Positions 10,437 to 18,929 of a stretch of 64,000 bases of DNA are shown here, piece by piece. The notes beneath the pieces were generated by a model that was not told the DNA's origin, ran no database searches, and was given only the letters and a program-made list of their open reading frames with translations. Origin of the DNA: Polaribacter sp. HaHaR_3_91 (GTDB lineage: Bacteria > Bacteroidota > Bacteroidia > Flavobacteriales > Flavobacteriaceae); NCBI RefSeq assembly GCF_019278525.1, contig NZ_CP058986.1, forward strand, positions 1,364,001 to 1,428,000, written 5' to 3'. How positions within the stretch are numbered: the stretch's first letter is position 1; the number at the start of each line of letters is the position of its first letter. The translations under genes and the position numbers were made by a program.

Positions 10437-10444
10437 CAAAGTTA
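10437..10444 (-). promoter_or_regulatory. Candidate -7 element of uvrA
   Basis: TAACTTTG fits TAnnTTTG and sits 22 nt upstream of the uvrA ATG on the minus strand. A good TTG at -33 is missing (the site has CTT), so this is a half-supported promoter. Confidence 0.4.
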
Positions 10445-10591
10445 AAGAAACCAATTTTAATTTAAGGATGATTGTTTAACGCTTTTGATGTTAAACTTTT
10501 ATAGAAATATTCCATAATAAGAACAGTAATTTAAAAAATGTTGTTATCAATTGATAAAATACTATATTGCATTTAAATTATTTGAACTTAA

Positions 10592-10813
10592 ATGATAGAT
10601 AGTATTCGACATTTTTTTGAAAGAAATGGATTTCATGTTTCGTCAAGATTAGCAGATAGAATAGGGATGAGAGCCTTAAATGTGCGCTTATTTTTTATTT
10701 ATGTCACTTTTTTTACGGTAGGTTTGTCTTTTGGTTTTTACTTAACATTAGCATTTTTATTAAAGTTAAAAGATACGGTGTACACTAAAAGAAGTTCTGT
10801 CTTTGATCTATAA
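10592..10813 (+). CDS. Small PspC-like membrane protein (73 aa)
   Basis: The sequence has the PspC layout: an amphipathic N-terminus (IRHFFERNGFHVSSRLADRIGM), the positively charged RALNVRLFFIY junction and one or two hydrophobic segments (about 33-60) ending in a short charged tail. PspC-domain proteins sit in the inner membrane and take part in envelope-stress signalling; this minimal version has only the domain. It is followed after 3 nt by the K+ channel gene, so the pair is translationally linked. Whether it modulates the channel is unknown. Assignment rests on pattern only, as the protein is short. Confidence 0.6.
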   Translation: MIDSIRHFFERNGFHVSSRLADRIGMRALNVRLFFIYVTFFTVGLSFGFYLTLAFLLKLKDTVYTKRSSVFDL

Positions 10814-10816
10814 TAT

Positions 10817-11821
10817 ATGAAGATAGCTGTATTAGAATCTAAAATTAATAAAACTTTATTTTTAGTTATTGCTATATTATCTTTAGGCACAATAGGGTAT
10901 ATGGTGCTTTCTAATTACTCTTTTATAGATGCATTGTATATGACGGTTATTACCGTTACTACTGTCGGTTTTGGTGAGTTGAGACCATTTTCTCCGGAAG
11001 AAAAAGTTTTTACAATATTTTTAATTTTAACTAGTATTACTATTTTTGGATATGCTGTTTCAGCTTTTTCAGAATATTTAGTAAGTGGTAGATTATTTGA
11101 ACATTTTAAGCATAGAAAAGTGGAAAAAAAAATAGCAAGTTTAAAAGGGCATACCATTGTTTGTGGATATGGAAGAAATGGAAAACAAGCAATTTTAAAG
11201 TTAAAAAATTATAATAAAGACTTTGTTGTTATTGAAAAAAGTAAAGAAAGAATAGAAATATTAGATGCAGCTGGGGTTTTAAATATAAGCGGAGATGCAA
11301 CTTTAGATGAAACCTTATTGAGAGCAGGTATAGAAAAAGCGTCCTATTTAATTACTGCTTTACCCTCGGATGCTAATAATTTGTTTGTAGTTTTAACGGT
11401 GAGTCAATTAAATAAAGAGTGCAAAGTAATAAGTAGGGCATCTAATGAGTCTTCTTTTAGTAAACTAAAAATTGCAGGAGCAAGCAATGTAATTATGCCA
11501 GATAAATTAGGAGGAGATCATATGGCTTCATTGGTAACTACACCAGATGTTATTGAGTTTGTAGACCGTTTAACTATAGAAGGAGAGACTACAGCTAACT
11601 TAGAAGAAATAGCTGTAGACGATTTGCCAGAAAAATATATCAATAAAACGCTCTTAGATTTAGATTTAAGAAAAAAAACAGGATGTACGGTTATCGGTTT
11701 TATAGGTCCTAATAAAGAATACATTATAAATCCGGAAGCAGACTGTCTACTTATTAAAGGATCTCATTTAATTGTCTTGGGGAGACCAAATCAAATAATT
11801 AAATTAAGAGCGTTGTTTTAG
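10817..11821 (+). CDS. Two-TM potassium channel with cytoplasmic RCK/TrkA-N and TrkA-C domains
   Basis: The protein (334 aa) has TM1 at about 12-32, a pore helix, the selectivity filter TVGFG at 49-53, and TM2 at about 65-90. A Rossmann RCK domain follows, starting at HTIVCGYGRNGKQA (nucleotide-binding GxGxxG, about residue 111), with an acidic VVIEKSKER strand-2 end, and a TrkA-C-like domain at about 250-334. This is the MthK/Kch-type plan: a tetrameric K+ channel in the inner membrane gated by ligand binding to the RCK ring (nucleotide or Ca2+ in relatives). It sits 3 nt behind the PspC-like gene. Confidence 0.9.
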   Translation: MKIAVLESKINKTLFLVIAILSLGTIGYMVLSNYSFIDALYMTVITVTTVGFGELRPFSPEEKVFTIFLILTSITIFGYAVSAFSEYLVSGRLFEHFKHRKVEKKIASLKGHTIVCGYGRNGKQAILKLKNYNKDFVVIEKSKERIEILDAAGVLNISGDATLDETLLRAGIEKASYLITALPSDANNLFVVLTVSQLNKECKVISRASNESSFSKLKIAGASNVIMPDKLGGDHMASLVTTPDVIEFVDRLTIEGETTANLEEIAVDDLPEKYINKTLLDLDLRKKTGCTVIGFIGPNKEYIINPEADCLLIKGSHLIVLGRPNQIIKLRALF

Positions 11822-11911
11822 TTTCATAAAATATGAAAAGAATCTTTGGGGTTATTGATTTTTTTTTACCTAAAATAAAACGCTAAAAAATATAAAATAA
11901 GAAATCTATCT

Positions 11912-12811
11912 ATGATTAAAGTTGTGATTACGGGAAGTAACGGGTTGTTAGGTCAATCTTTATTAGGTTTATTGCTTAAAGAAAAAGAAGCTTACCAAGT
12001 TTTTGGATTTTCAAGAGGAGATAATAGAAGTGGGAGAAATGATTTTTCTTATGTTTCTATTGATATTACTGAAGAAGAAAATCTTAAAAAAGTATTATTA
12101 GATATTCAGCCAGATTTTATTATCAATACGGCAGCAATGACACAAGTTGATGACTGTGAAAACCAGAAGGCAGCATGTGATTTGTTAAATATAACGGTTG
12201 TAAAATGGTTGTCAGAAATATCAGCAGAACTAAATGCTCATTTAATTCATATTTCTACGGATTTTATTTTTGATGGAATAAAAGGAAATTATAAAGAGAC
12301 GGATATTGCAAATCCATTAAGTTATTATGGATCTTCGAAATTAAAATCTGAAGCACTTTTATTAGAGTCAAGCATAAATTACACGATATTAAGAACTATT
12401 TTAGTTTACGGAAAAGTGTTTGATATGAGCCGAAGTAATATTGTACTATGGGTTAGAGAGATGTTAGAGAAAGGAAAAGAAATTACTATTGTAGACGATC
12501 AATTTAGAACACCAACCTATGTAGAGGACTTAGCCTTAGCTTGTAAGATCTCTATGGATAAAAAAGCAACAGGTATTTTTAATATATCATCAAATGAATT
12601 ATTAAGTGTTTATGAAATTGCGCAACAAATAGCAGTTACTTTTAATTTAGATAAAAACTTAATTAAACCAATATCAACATCCACTTTAAATCAGACGGCA
12701 CCAAGACCTGCAAAAACAGGTTTTGATTTATCTAAAACCAATAAAATACTAGAATTTTATCCAAAGTCATTTAAAGAAGATTTACAAAGATTTAAAGAAA
12801 TCTTAATATAA
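11912..12811 (+). CDS. RmlD-like SDR family reductase
   Basis: This extended short-chain dehydrogenase of 299 aa resembles dTDP-4-dehydrorhamnose reductase (RmlD). It shows the N-terminal NAD(P)-binding GSNGLLGQSL, the ISTDFIFDG strand and the catalytic Tyr-Lys pair in YYGSSKLKSE, plus RTPTYVEDLA typical of RmlD. RmlD reduces the 4-keto sugar in dTDP-L-rhamnose synthesis. No rmlA, rmlB or rmlC gene lies nearby, so a different nucleotide-sugar or even non-sugar substrate is possible; the gene symbol is left blank for that reason. It is flanked by about 90-bp spacers and is probably a single-gene unit. Confidence 0.8.
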   Translation: MIKVVITGSNGLLGQSLLGLLLKEKEAYQVFGFSRGDNRSGRNDFSYVSIDITEEENLKKVLLDIQPDFIINTAAMTQVDDCENQKAACDLLNITVVKWLSEISAELNAHLIHISTDFIFDGIKGNYKETDIANPLSYYGSSKLKSEALLLESSINYTILRTILVYGKVFDMSRSNIVLWVREMLEKGKEITIVDDQFRTPTYVEDLALACKISMDKKATGIFNISSNELLSVYEIAQQIAVTFNLDKNLIKPISTSTLNQTAPRPAKTGFDLSKTNKILEFYPKSFKEDLQRFKEILI

Positions 12812-12900
12812 AATTTGGATTTATCTGCTAAAAGTTGTGAAAAGAGCAAATTTTTAGGATATTGCGAGTTACTAATTGAAAAAACAATAATTTATATATT

Positions 12901-14490
12901 ATGAAGAAACGAATTCTGTCAATGTTTTTATTGGCAATCCCCATGTTAACATTTGCACAAGAAAAAGGACTAGATCAACAAATCGATAAAGCTTTCGGAG
13001 ATGCAACAGGTTGGTTTGTGAACCTTATTTTCTACCAAATTCCATTTACAGATACAATTAGAATATACTGGGTGTTGTTTCCACTTATTTTAGGAGCACT
13101 TTATTTTACGTTTTACTTCAATTTTATAAATTTTAGAGGTTTTTTTACATCAATAAATATTGTTAGAGGTAAGTATGACGATTTAGAAGAAAGAGAAAAT
13201 CATAAAGTAGAAATATCTAAATCTACATTTACAGATGAAGAAGATAATCCAGATACTATAAGAGTAGAGGGACATGAAGGTGAGGTTTCTCACTTTCAAG
13301 CTTTAACGGCAGCATTGTCTGCAACCGTTGGTTTAGGAAATATTGCAGGTGTAGCAATTGCTGTTTCCATTGGTGGTGCAGGTGCTACTTTTTGGATGAT
13401 TGTTGCTGGGTTTCTAGGAATGGCTTCTAAATTTGTAGAGTGTACATTAGGTGTTAAATATAGAGATATTGAATCGGACGGAACCGTTTATGGTGGTCCG
13501 ATGTATTATTTAACAAAAGGATTAAAAAATAAAACTTTAGGTAAAATATTAGCAGGTTTATTTGCTGTATTTGTTATTGGAGGTTCTTTTGGAGGAGGAA
13601 ACATGTTTCAAGTAAATCAAGCTTTTCAATTAGTACAAAACATAACAGGAGGGTCAGAGTCATTTTTAGCCGGTAAAGGTTGGTTATTTGGTCTTGTAAT
13701 GGCAATCTTAGTAGGTATTGTAATTATTGGAGGAATCAAAAAAATAGCAAAAGTAACAGATAAAATTGTTCCTTTTATGGTAGCAATTTATGTTGCAGCA
13801 GCGTTGTTTGTAATCTTTGCAAACTATACTATGATTGGCGATGCATTTTTACAAATATTTAATGGTGCATTTAGTCCAGAAGGTATTGCTGGTGGAGCAG
13901 TAGGGGTATTGGTACAAGGATTTAGAAGAGCAGCTTTTTCAAATGAAGCAGGTATTGGTTCTGCATCTATTGCGCATTCTGCTGTAAAAACTAAATATGC
14001 AGCAAGTGAAGGTATGGTTGCTTTATTAGAGCCATTTATAGATACTGTTGTAGTTTGTACAATGACAGCATTGGTATTAATTATCACAGGTAATGTTGCG
14101 GCAGAAAATGCCTCTTTAAATGATGCACAAGCAATATTATTAACATCAGGTGCATTCGAATCTGCAATTTCTTGGTTTCCGTATGTGTTAACGGTTGCAG
14201 TTGTTTTATTTGCATTTAGTTCTATGATCTCTTGGTCTTACTATGGTTTTCAAGGTTGGGTGTTTTTATTCGGAAGGTCTAAGAAAATGGAATATACATA
14301 TAAAATAATTTTCTGTATATTCGTAGTAATCGGAGCGGCAGCAAGTTTAGGTTCTGTAATTGGTTTCTCTGATGCAATGGTTTTTGCAATGATGGTTCCA
14401 AACATGATTGGTTTAATAATTCTTGCACCTAAAGTAAAAGAAGAACTAAATAAATATATGGCTGCTATAAAGTCTAGGACAAAAGCGTAA
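12901..14490 (+). CDS. Alanine/glycine:cation symporter (AGCS family)
   Basis: This inner-membrane Na+ (or H+) coupled alanine/glycine importer has 529 aa, slightly longer than the family's usual 450-500. The signature stretch [14 protein letters not shown] (about 142-155) and [11 protein letters not shown] are intact, as is [14 protein letters not shown], which holds conserved ion and substrate-contact residues. About eleven hydrophobic segments can be traced. Unusually it begins with a cleavable-type signal ([20 protein letters not shown]) and carries an acidic cytoplasmic-type insert around 85-125 before the core. The next gene begins 10 nt after its stop, so the two are likely cotranscribed. 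Confidence 0.92.
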   Translation: MKKRILSMFLLAIPMLTFAQEKGLDQQIDKAFGDATGWFVNLIFYQIPFTDTIRIYWVLFPLILGALYFTFYFNFINFRGFFTSINIVRGKYDDLEERENHKVEISKSTFTDEEDNPDTIRVEGHEGEVSHFQALTAALSATVGLGNIAGVAIAVSIGGAGATFWMIVAGFLGMASKFVECTLGVKYRDIESDGTVYGGPMYYLTKGLKNKTLGKILAGLFAVFVIGGSFGGGNMFQVNQAFQLVQNITGGSESFLAGKGWLFGLVMAILVGIVIIGGIKKIAKVTDKIVPFMVAIYVAAALFVIFANYTMIGDAFLQIFNGAFSPEGIAGGAVGVLVQGFRRAAFSNEAGIGSASIAHSAVKTKYAASEGMVALLEPFIDTVVVCTMTALVLIITGNVAAENASLNDAQAILLTSGAFESAISWFPYVLTVAVVLFAFSSMISWSYYGFQGWVFLFGRSKKMEYTYKIIFCIFVVIGAAASLGSVIGFSDAMVFAMMVPNMIGLIILAPKVKEELNKYMAAIKSRTKA

Positions 14491-14500
14491 ATCACTTTTT

Positions 14501-15388
14501 ATGAAAATATTAAAATCCCATTTCTGGTATCACAAAAGCCAAAGAAATGGGATTTTCTTTTTAATACTACTTATCCTTATCATACAATCTGTAATTGTCT
14601 TTGGTAATTTTTCTTCGGATGACAAAATAGACCTTAATTCTAAACAGGTTTTAGCATTTCATCAACAAATAGATAGTATACGAACGATTGAAATAGAAAA
14701 TAGAAAGCCTAAAATTTATCCATTTAATCCTAATTATATTACAGACAGTAAAGGGGAACAATTAGGGATGTCTATAGAGGAGATAGATCGGTTATTGGCT
14801 TTTAGAAAAACAAATAAATTTGTCAACTCAAAAAGTGAGTTTCAAAGAGTAACCCAAATTTCTGATTCTTTACTACATAAAATTGCACCGTATTTTAAGT
14901 TTCCAAATTGGGTTGTCAAACAAAATTCTAGCCCATCATCTTCAGGCAGAAAGCAAATTTATTATAAAAAGAATGAAAAAATTGTATCTACTACAGATAT
15001 CAATAAAGCAACTGCCCAAGATTTTAGAACGGTAAGTGGAGTCGGAGCCGCTTTTTCCGAACGAATTATAAACTATCGAACAAAGCTACAAGGCTTTTCT
15101 ATTGAAGATCAACTAAAGGAAGTTTGGGGATTAGATGTAGAAGTTGCAAATAAAGTATTATCAAAATTTAAAATAGTTGATAAACCAATTATCAATAAAA
15201 TAAATGTAAATACAGCTTCATTTAAAGCACTTTTAAAGAATCCTTATATTGATTATTCGTTGTGTAAAAAGATTTTTGAATACAGAGATGAAGTAGCCGA
15301 ACTTCAAAATATTTCTGAATTAAAAAACATCATAGATTTTCCGTTAGATAAATATGATAGAATAGTCTTATATTTGATGGCTGAATAA
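14501..15388 (+). CDS. Membrane-anchored helix-hairpin-helix protein (ComEA-like)
   Basis: The 295-aa protein has one N-terminal TM anchor (about 19-37, ending VIVFG) and no cleavage site, then three ComEA-type helix-hairpin-helix repeats: around 80-110 (SIEEIDRLLAFR), 163-205 (DINKATAQDFRTVSGVGAA) and 228-290 (INVNTASFKALLKNP). Such repeats bind DNA without sequence preference; ComEA takes up DNA during transformation, but flavobacterial multi-HhH proteins of this size have no settled role. It follows the AGCS gene by 10 nt and precedes the acyl-CoA dehydrogenase by 26 nt, so it sits mid-operon. A DNA-uptake function is only inferred. Confidence 0.75.
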   Translation: MKILKSHFWYHKSQRNGIFFLILLILIIQSVIVFGNFSSDDKIDLNSKQVLAFHQQIDSIRTIEIENRKPKIYPFNPNYITDSKGEQLGMSIEEIDRLLAFRKTNKFVNSKSEFQRVTQISDSLLHKIAPYFKFPNWVVKQNSSPSSSGRKQIYYKKNEKIVSTTDINKATAQDFRTVSGVGAAFSERIINYRTKLQGFSIEDQLKEVWGLDVEVANKVLSKFKIVDKPIINKINVNTASFKALLKNPYIDYSLCKKIFEYRDEVAELQNISELKNIIDFPLDKYDRIVLYLMAE

Positions 15389-15414
15389 CAAACCACAAAC
15401 ACATTTATTGGCTT

Positions 15415-16581
15415 ATGAGCAGTATGTATTTTACTGAAGAGCACGAAGCTTTCCGTGCAAGTTTTAAAGAGTTTTTGAAAAAAGAAGTAATTCCTCATAT
15501 AGATAAATGGGAAAAAGAAGGTAGTATAGAACGTTTTATTTGGAAGAAATTTGGAGAAATGGGCTATTTCGGTTTAAACACTCCAGAAGAGTTCGGAGGC
15601 TTAAATTTAGATTTATTTTATACAGTTATCTTTTTAGAAGAATTGCAGAAAGTTAATTCAGGTGGTTTTGCTGCTGCAATGTGGGCGCACGAATATTTAG
15701 CCATGACGCACTTAACTAAAGAAGGTAATGATTTTATAAAAAATAAATATTTAACACCAAGTATAGAGGGAGATATGATTGGTTGCATGTGTATCACTGA
15801 ACCATTTGGTGGGTCTGATGTTGCAGGTATGCGTTCTACAGCAATTAAGCAAGGAGATACCTATATTTTAAACGGTTCAAAAACTTTTATTACAAATGGC
15901 GTTTATTCAGATTATTTAATTGTAGCAGCAAAAACAGATCCTTCAGATAGATATAAAGGAATTAGCATCTTTGTGGTAGATAGAGCCTCAAAAGGACTTA
16001 CAGCTACAAAGTTAGATAAGTTAGGTTGGAAAGCATCAGATACCGGAGAAATAGCATTTGATAATGTAGAAATTCCTGCAGAAAATTTATTAGGAGAAGA
16101 AGGAAAAGGATTCCCTTATATTATGCAACATTTTGCCTTAGAAAGATTGGTAATGGGTGTAAATGCACATGCTAGAGCAGAATTTGCGCTAGAATATGCT
16201 TTAAATTATATGCAAGAACGAATTGCTTTTGGTAAATCTTTAGATAAATTTCAAGTATTAAGGCATAAAATAGCAGAAATGGCAAGTAGAGTAGATATGT
16301 GTAAAGAATACAACTACTCAATTACAAAACGTCTCGACGATGGTCAATATGTAGTAAAGGAGGCAAGTATGTCTAAATTACTCTCTACAAAAATGGCAGA
16401 TGAAGTTATTTACGACGCTTTGCAAATGTTAGGCGGTTATGGTTATATGGAAGATTACCCGATGGCGCGTTTATTAAGAGATAGTAGATTAGGACCCATA
16501 GGAGGTGGGACTTCAGAAATCTTAAAAGAGATTATCGCAAAGATTGTAATTGATAAGAAAGAATATAAACCAGCAACATAA
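15415..16581 (+). CDS. Acyl-CoA dehydrogenase family flavoenzyme
   Basis: This is a 388-aa FAD-dependent acyl-CoA dehydrogenase, normal family length. The FAD and substrate segments CMCITEPFGGSDVAGM and GSKTFITNG and the C-terminal GGYGYMEDYPMARLLRD and GGGTSEI are present. Where medium-chain enzymes have a catalytic Glu (YEGT), this protein has GGGT; a Glu in ALERLVMG (about residue 243) occupies the alternative position used by isovaleryl- and long-chain enzymes. Two Met codons (residues 1 and 4) could start translation. The exact acyl substrate is unknown. The gene is the last of a short run and is followed by the 290-bp spacer before rpsU. Confidence 0.9.
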   Translation: MSSMYFTEEHEAFRASFKEFLKKEVIPHIDKWEKEGSIERFIWKKFGEMGYFGLNTPEEFGGLNLDLFYTVIFLEELQKVNSGGFAAAMWAHEYLAMTHLTKEGNDFIKNKYLTPSIEGDMIGCMCITEPFGGSDVAGMRSTAIKQGDTYILNGSKTFITNGVYSDYLIVAAKTDPSDRYKGISIFVVDRASKGLTATKLDKLGWKASDTGEIAFDNVEIPAENLLGEEGKGFPYIMQHFALERLVMGVNAHARAEFALEYALNYMQERIAFGKSLDKFQVLRHKIAEMASRVDMCKEYNYSITKRLDDGQYVVKEASMSKLLSTKMADEVIYDALQMLGGYGYMEDYPMARLLRDSRLGPIGGGTSEILKEIIAKIVIDKKEYKPAT

Positions 16582-16648
16582 GGTTTCCAAAACATTGTAA
16601 GTATCAATTAAAAAAAATAATTTTTGAATACACTGGACACTCTTTTTT

Positions 16649-16733
16649 AGGCCGTTTCCTAAAGGTCGGGCTTTCACTACTCGCTTTTTTCGTGCCTCAA
16701 AAGAGCTCAAACAAGTCGTTCAATCCCTAACAC
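16649..16733 (+). repeat. GC-richer intergenic repeat-like element
   Basis: Between the acyl-CoA dehydrogenase gene and rpsU lies a block clearly richer in G+C than the flanks. It contains TTAGG/CCTAA at its left end, a hairpin (16683-16690 with 16699-16706, one G-T pair, loop CGTGCCTC) and ends with AATCCCTAACAC. From memory this style (TCGGGCTTTC ... CGTGCCT ... ATCCCTAAC) recurs between genes in marine Flavobacteriaceae. Only one copy is in this window, so repeat status is inferred. The rest of 16582-16767 shows no gene. Confidence 0.4.
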
Positions 16734-16767
16734 ATATGGCTTTTTTAAAATATATTGTAATAACTAA

Positions 16768-16797
16768 TTGTCAATTCATAATTTGTAATTACATTTG
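16768..16797 (+). promoter_or_regulatory. Promoter of rpsU-xerC-hpf
   Basis: TTG at 16768-16770, 19 nt, then TACATTTG at 16790-16797 matches the Bacteroidota primary sigma consensus TTG-N17-23-TAnnTTTG. It is 75 nt before rpsU, leaving a leader of about 70 nt. Confidence 0.75.
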
Positions 16798-16872
16798 CAG
16801 TCCAAAAAATAAAAATAATAGTTTAAATACTATTCTAAAATATAAAGAGACTATGAAGGGAGGTGCCAACTT

Positions 16873-17070
16873 ATGTTAATTATACCAATTAAAGAAGGAG
16901 AGAATATCGATAGAGCTTTAAAGCGTTACAAGAGAAAATTCGATCGTACAAAAACGATGAAAAACTTACGTGCTAGAAAGAACTTCACAAAACCTTCTGT
17001 AGCAAACAGAGCTCAAAGAATTAAAGCTTCTTACGTTCAGAGATTAAGAACACAAGAAGAAGTAGGTTAG
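16873..17070 (+). CDS. rpsU: 30S ribosomal protein S21
   Basis: S21 is a small basic protein of the 30S platform, near the anti-Shine-Dalgarno end of 16S rRNA. The 65-aa sequence starts LIIPIKEGENIDRALKRYKRKFDRT, the family hallmark, and is Lys/Arg rich throughout. A purine-rich GAAGGGAGG lies at 16856-16864, about 10 nt upstream; a strong Shine-Dalgarno of this kind is uncommon in Bacteroidota, which makes it notable for S21. A strong terminator follows at 17093, yet xerC begins right after it. Confidence 0.95.
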   Translation: MLIIPIKEGENIDRALKRYKRKFDRTKTMKNLRARKNFTKPSVANRAQRIKASYVQRLRTQEEVG

Positions 17071-17092
17071 AAATAACTTAATTCTAAGAAAT

Positions 17093-17127
17093 AAAACCCG
17101 TATTGAATTTTCAATACGGGTTTTTTG
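17093..17127 (+). terminator. Strong terminator after rpsU
   Basis: A 14-bp perfect stem (17093-17106 with 17111-17124, ATTT loop) runs straight into TTTTTT. It ends rpsU transcription or limits read-through to xerC-hpf. Confidence 0.9.
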
Positions 17128-17171
17128 TGTTCAATTTTTTGTAAATTTACTAACACTTAATATCTAACAAT

Positions 17172-18065
17172 TTGATTGATCCTTTTTTAGAATATTTGTC
17201 TTTTGAGAAAAAATACTCTTTACATACTATTACTGCTTATAAAAACGATTTAACCTCATTTAGAGATTTTTTAGAGACGGAGTATGGTCAAGAAAGTTTG
17301 TTAGAAGTGCATTATCCACAAATTAGAAGTTGGATTGTTTTTTTAGTAGATACTCAAATATCAAATAGAACCATTAATAGAAAGGTAAGTTCTTTAAAGT
17401 CTTTTTATAAATTTTTACAAAAAACCAAACAGGTAGAACTAAATCCGCTTTCTAAGCATAAAGCCTTAAAAACAGAAAAAAGAGTTCAGGTGCCTTTTAC
17501 ATCAAAAGAAATTAATGAGGTTATCAATCAAATAGAAAAAGAGGTCGATGTTACTTTTACATCCATTAGAAACAAATTAATTGTTGAATTGTTTTATTCC
17601 ACAGGTATTAGAAGAGCAGAGTTAATTAATATAAAAGAAAGAGACGTTAGTTTATTAGATAAAACTATAAAAGTATTGGGGAAAAGAAATAAAGAACGCT
17701 TTGTGCCTTTATTAGATACTGTTATTCAAACGTTAAAACAATATTTAAAACTTAAACAAGAATTTACAATTGGTTTAGAGGAGCTTTTTATTACCGAAAA
17801 AGGAAATAAAATTTATGAAACTCTTGTTTACAGAATTATTAATACCTACTTTAGTCAAGTCTCTTCAAAGCAGAAAAAAAGCCCTCACATATTAAGGCAT
17901 TCTTTTGCAACACATCTTTTAAATGAAGGGGCAGATATAAATTCAGTTAAAGAGTTGTTAGGGCATTCATCTTTAGCTTCAACACAAGTCTATACGCAAA
18001 ATAGTCTTGCTGTTATTAAAAAAGTATATAATCAGGCTCACCCTAAGAGTCATAAAACACAATAA
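17172..18065 (+). CDS. xerC: Tyrosine recombinase XerC
   Basis: XerC with XerD resolves chromosome dimers at dif near the septum. The 297-aa protein has the N-terminal SAM-like core-binding domain (1-95) and a catalytic domain with the full set R147 (GIRRAEL), K171, H239-R242 (HILRH), H265 (LLGHSS) and Y274 (TQVYTQ). No ATG precedes the conserved IDPFLEYLSFEKK start; a TTG at 17172 is the best initiator, since an in-frame stop lies at 17151. It is 3 nt upstream of hpf. The length, lack of attachment sites or phage genes, and its place in a housekeeping run favour the cellular recombinase over an integrase. Confidence 0.9.
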   Translation: MIDPFLEYLSFEKKYSLHTITAYKNDLTSFRDFLETEYGQESLLEVHYPQIRSWIVFLVDTQISNRTINRKVSSLKSFYKFLQKTKQVELNPLSKHKALKTEKRVQVPFTSKEINEVINQIEKEVDVTFTSIRNKLIVELFYSTGIRRAELINIKERDVSLLDKTIKVLGKRNKERFVPLLDTVIQTLKQYLKLKQEFTIGLEELFITEKGNKIYETLVYRIINTYFSQVSSKQKKSPHILRHSFATHLLNEGADINSVKELLGHSSLASTQVYTQNSLAVIKKVYNQAHPKSHKTQ

Positions 18066-18068
18066 AAT

Positions 18069-18377
18069 ATGAAAGTATTCACGCAATCAGTTAATTTTAA
18101 TGCAGATAAAGAACTTATAGCATATGTAGATGAAAAGGTTTTATCATTAACTAAATTTCACGATAAGATAGTTGACGCAGAAGTTTTTTTAAAAGTGATT
18201 AATACGAGCGATAAAGAAAATAAAGTTACAGAAGTTAAGATAAATATACCAGGAAGTGAGTTAATCATAAAAAGAGAGGCAAAAACCTTTGAAGAGGGCG
18301 TTAATGCTGCGGTTGATAATTTAAAAAGACAGTTAAAAAGGTCTAAAGAAAAGCTTCGAGACTCTGTTAATTCATAA
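18069..18377 (+). CDS. hpf: Ribosome hibernation promoting factor (short HPF/RaiA type)
   Basis: The 102-aa protein has the single S30AE/HPF domain (beta-alpha-beta-beta-beta-alpha) and lacks the C-terminal dimerisation domain of long HPF. Recognisable segments are VNFNADKELIAYVDEKV, FLKVINTSDKENK and the basic C-terminal helix VDNLKRQLKRSKEKLRD. HPF binds the decoding centre of the small subunit in starved cells and stabilises idle ribosomes. It follows xerC by 3 nt, so its expression probably depends on that transcript; the tRNA promoter lies just beyond its stop. Confidence 0.88.
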   Translation: MKVFTQSVNFNADKELIAYVDEKVLSLTKFHDKIVDAEVFLKVINTSDKENKVTEVKINIPGSELIIKREAKTFEEGVNAAVDNLKRQLKRSKEKLRDSVNS

Positions 18378-18414
18378 AAATGAAAAAAAAAATGAAAAAA
18401 CTTTAAAAAAAGTT

Positions 18415-18443
18415 TTGAAAACTGAAATAACTTCGTACATTTG
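18415..18443 (+). promoter_or_regulatory. Promoter of the tRNA-tuf cluster
   Basis: TTG (18415-18417), 18 nt, TACATTTG (18436-18443) is a good Bacteroidota promoter 40 nt before tRNA-Thr. It probably drives the four tRNAs and tuf. Confidence 0.72.
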
Positions 18444-18482
18444 CAATCCGTTAGAAATAGCGGATTGTTTTTTACATCAAAA

Positions 18483-18556
18483 GCCGATGTAGCTCAGCTG
18501 GCTAGAGCAGCTGATTTGTAATCAGCAGGTCGTGGGTTCGAGTCCCTCCATCGGCT
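18483..18556 (+). tRNA. tRNA-Thr (anticodon TGT)
   Basis: A 74-nt cloverleaf: acceptor GCCGATG/CATCGGC, D-arm AGCTCAGC, anticodon stem GCTGA/TCAGC with loop TTTGTAA (anticodon TGT, reads ACA), T-arm GGGTTCGAGTCCC. The 3' CCA is not encoded. Confidence 0.96.
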
Positions 18557-18610
18557 CAAAAACAATAAGAATTGCGAAAGCAATTAAGTTCATTGAAATA
18601 GTAAATTAAA

Positions 18611-18692
18611 GGGGAGATACTCAAGCGGCCAACGAGGACGGACTGTAACTCCGTTGACTACGTCTTCGCAGGTTCGAATCCTGCTCTCCCCA
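18611..18692 (+). tRNA. tRNA-Tyr (anticodon GTA)
   Basis: An 82-nt class II tRNA with a long variable arm: acceptor GGGGAGA/TCTCCCC, anticodon stem ACGGA/TCCGT, loop CTGTAAC (anticodon GTA), T-arm CAGGTTCGAATCCTG. No encoded CCA. Confidence 0.96.
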
Positions 18693-18708
18693 CAATTTAC
18701 ATATTATT

Positions 18709-18781
18709 GCGAAAGTAGCTCAGTTGGTAGAGCGTCAGCCTTCCAAGCTGAATGTCGCCGGTTCGAACCCGGTCTTTCGCT
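18709..18781 (+). tRNA. tRNA-Gly (anticodon TCC)
   Basis: A 73-nt cloverleaf: acceptor GCGAAAG/CTTTCGC, anticodon stem TCAGC/GCTGA with loop CTTCCAA (anticodon TCC, reads GGA), T-arm CCGGTTCGAACCCGG. No encoded CCA. Confidence 0.96.
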
Positions 18782-18796
18782 CAATTTTATCAGCAA

Positions 18797-18869
18797 GCCG
18801 GTGTAGCTCAGTTGGTAGAGCGCATCCTTGGTAGGGATGAGGTCGTGGGTTCAAATCCCATCGCTGGCT
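18797..18869 (+). tRNA. tRNA-Thr (anticodon GGT)
   Basis: A 73-nt cloverleaf: acceptor GCCGGTG/CGCTGGC with G-T pairs, anticodon stem CATCC/GGATG, loop TTGGTAG (anticodon GGT, reads ACC/ACT), T-arm GTGGGTTCAAATCCCAT. No encoded CCA. It lies 60 bp before tuf. Confidence 0.95.
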
Positions 18870-18929
18870 CATATAATATTTATCATTACACACTAAATAT
18901 AATAAACTAAAGAATTAAAATTAATAATT

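Noticed and set aside
16522..16710. 62-codon minus-strand frame at the end of the acyl-CoA dehydrogenase gene
   Set aside because: It runs through the repeat-like element and the dehydrogenase 3' end with no recognisable product.
17172..18065. Phage or island integrase
   Set aside because: The recombinase lies between rpsU and hpf with normal XerC length and residues; no attachment repeats or cargo.
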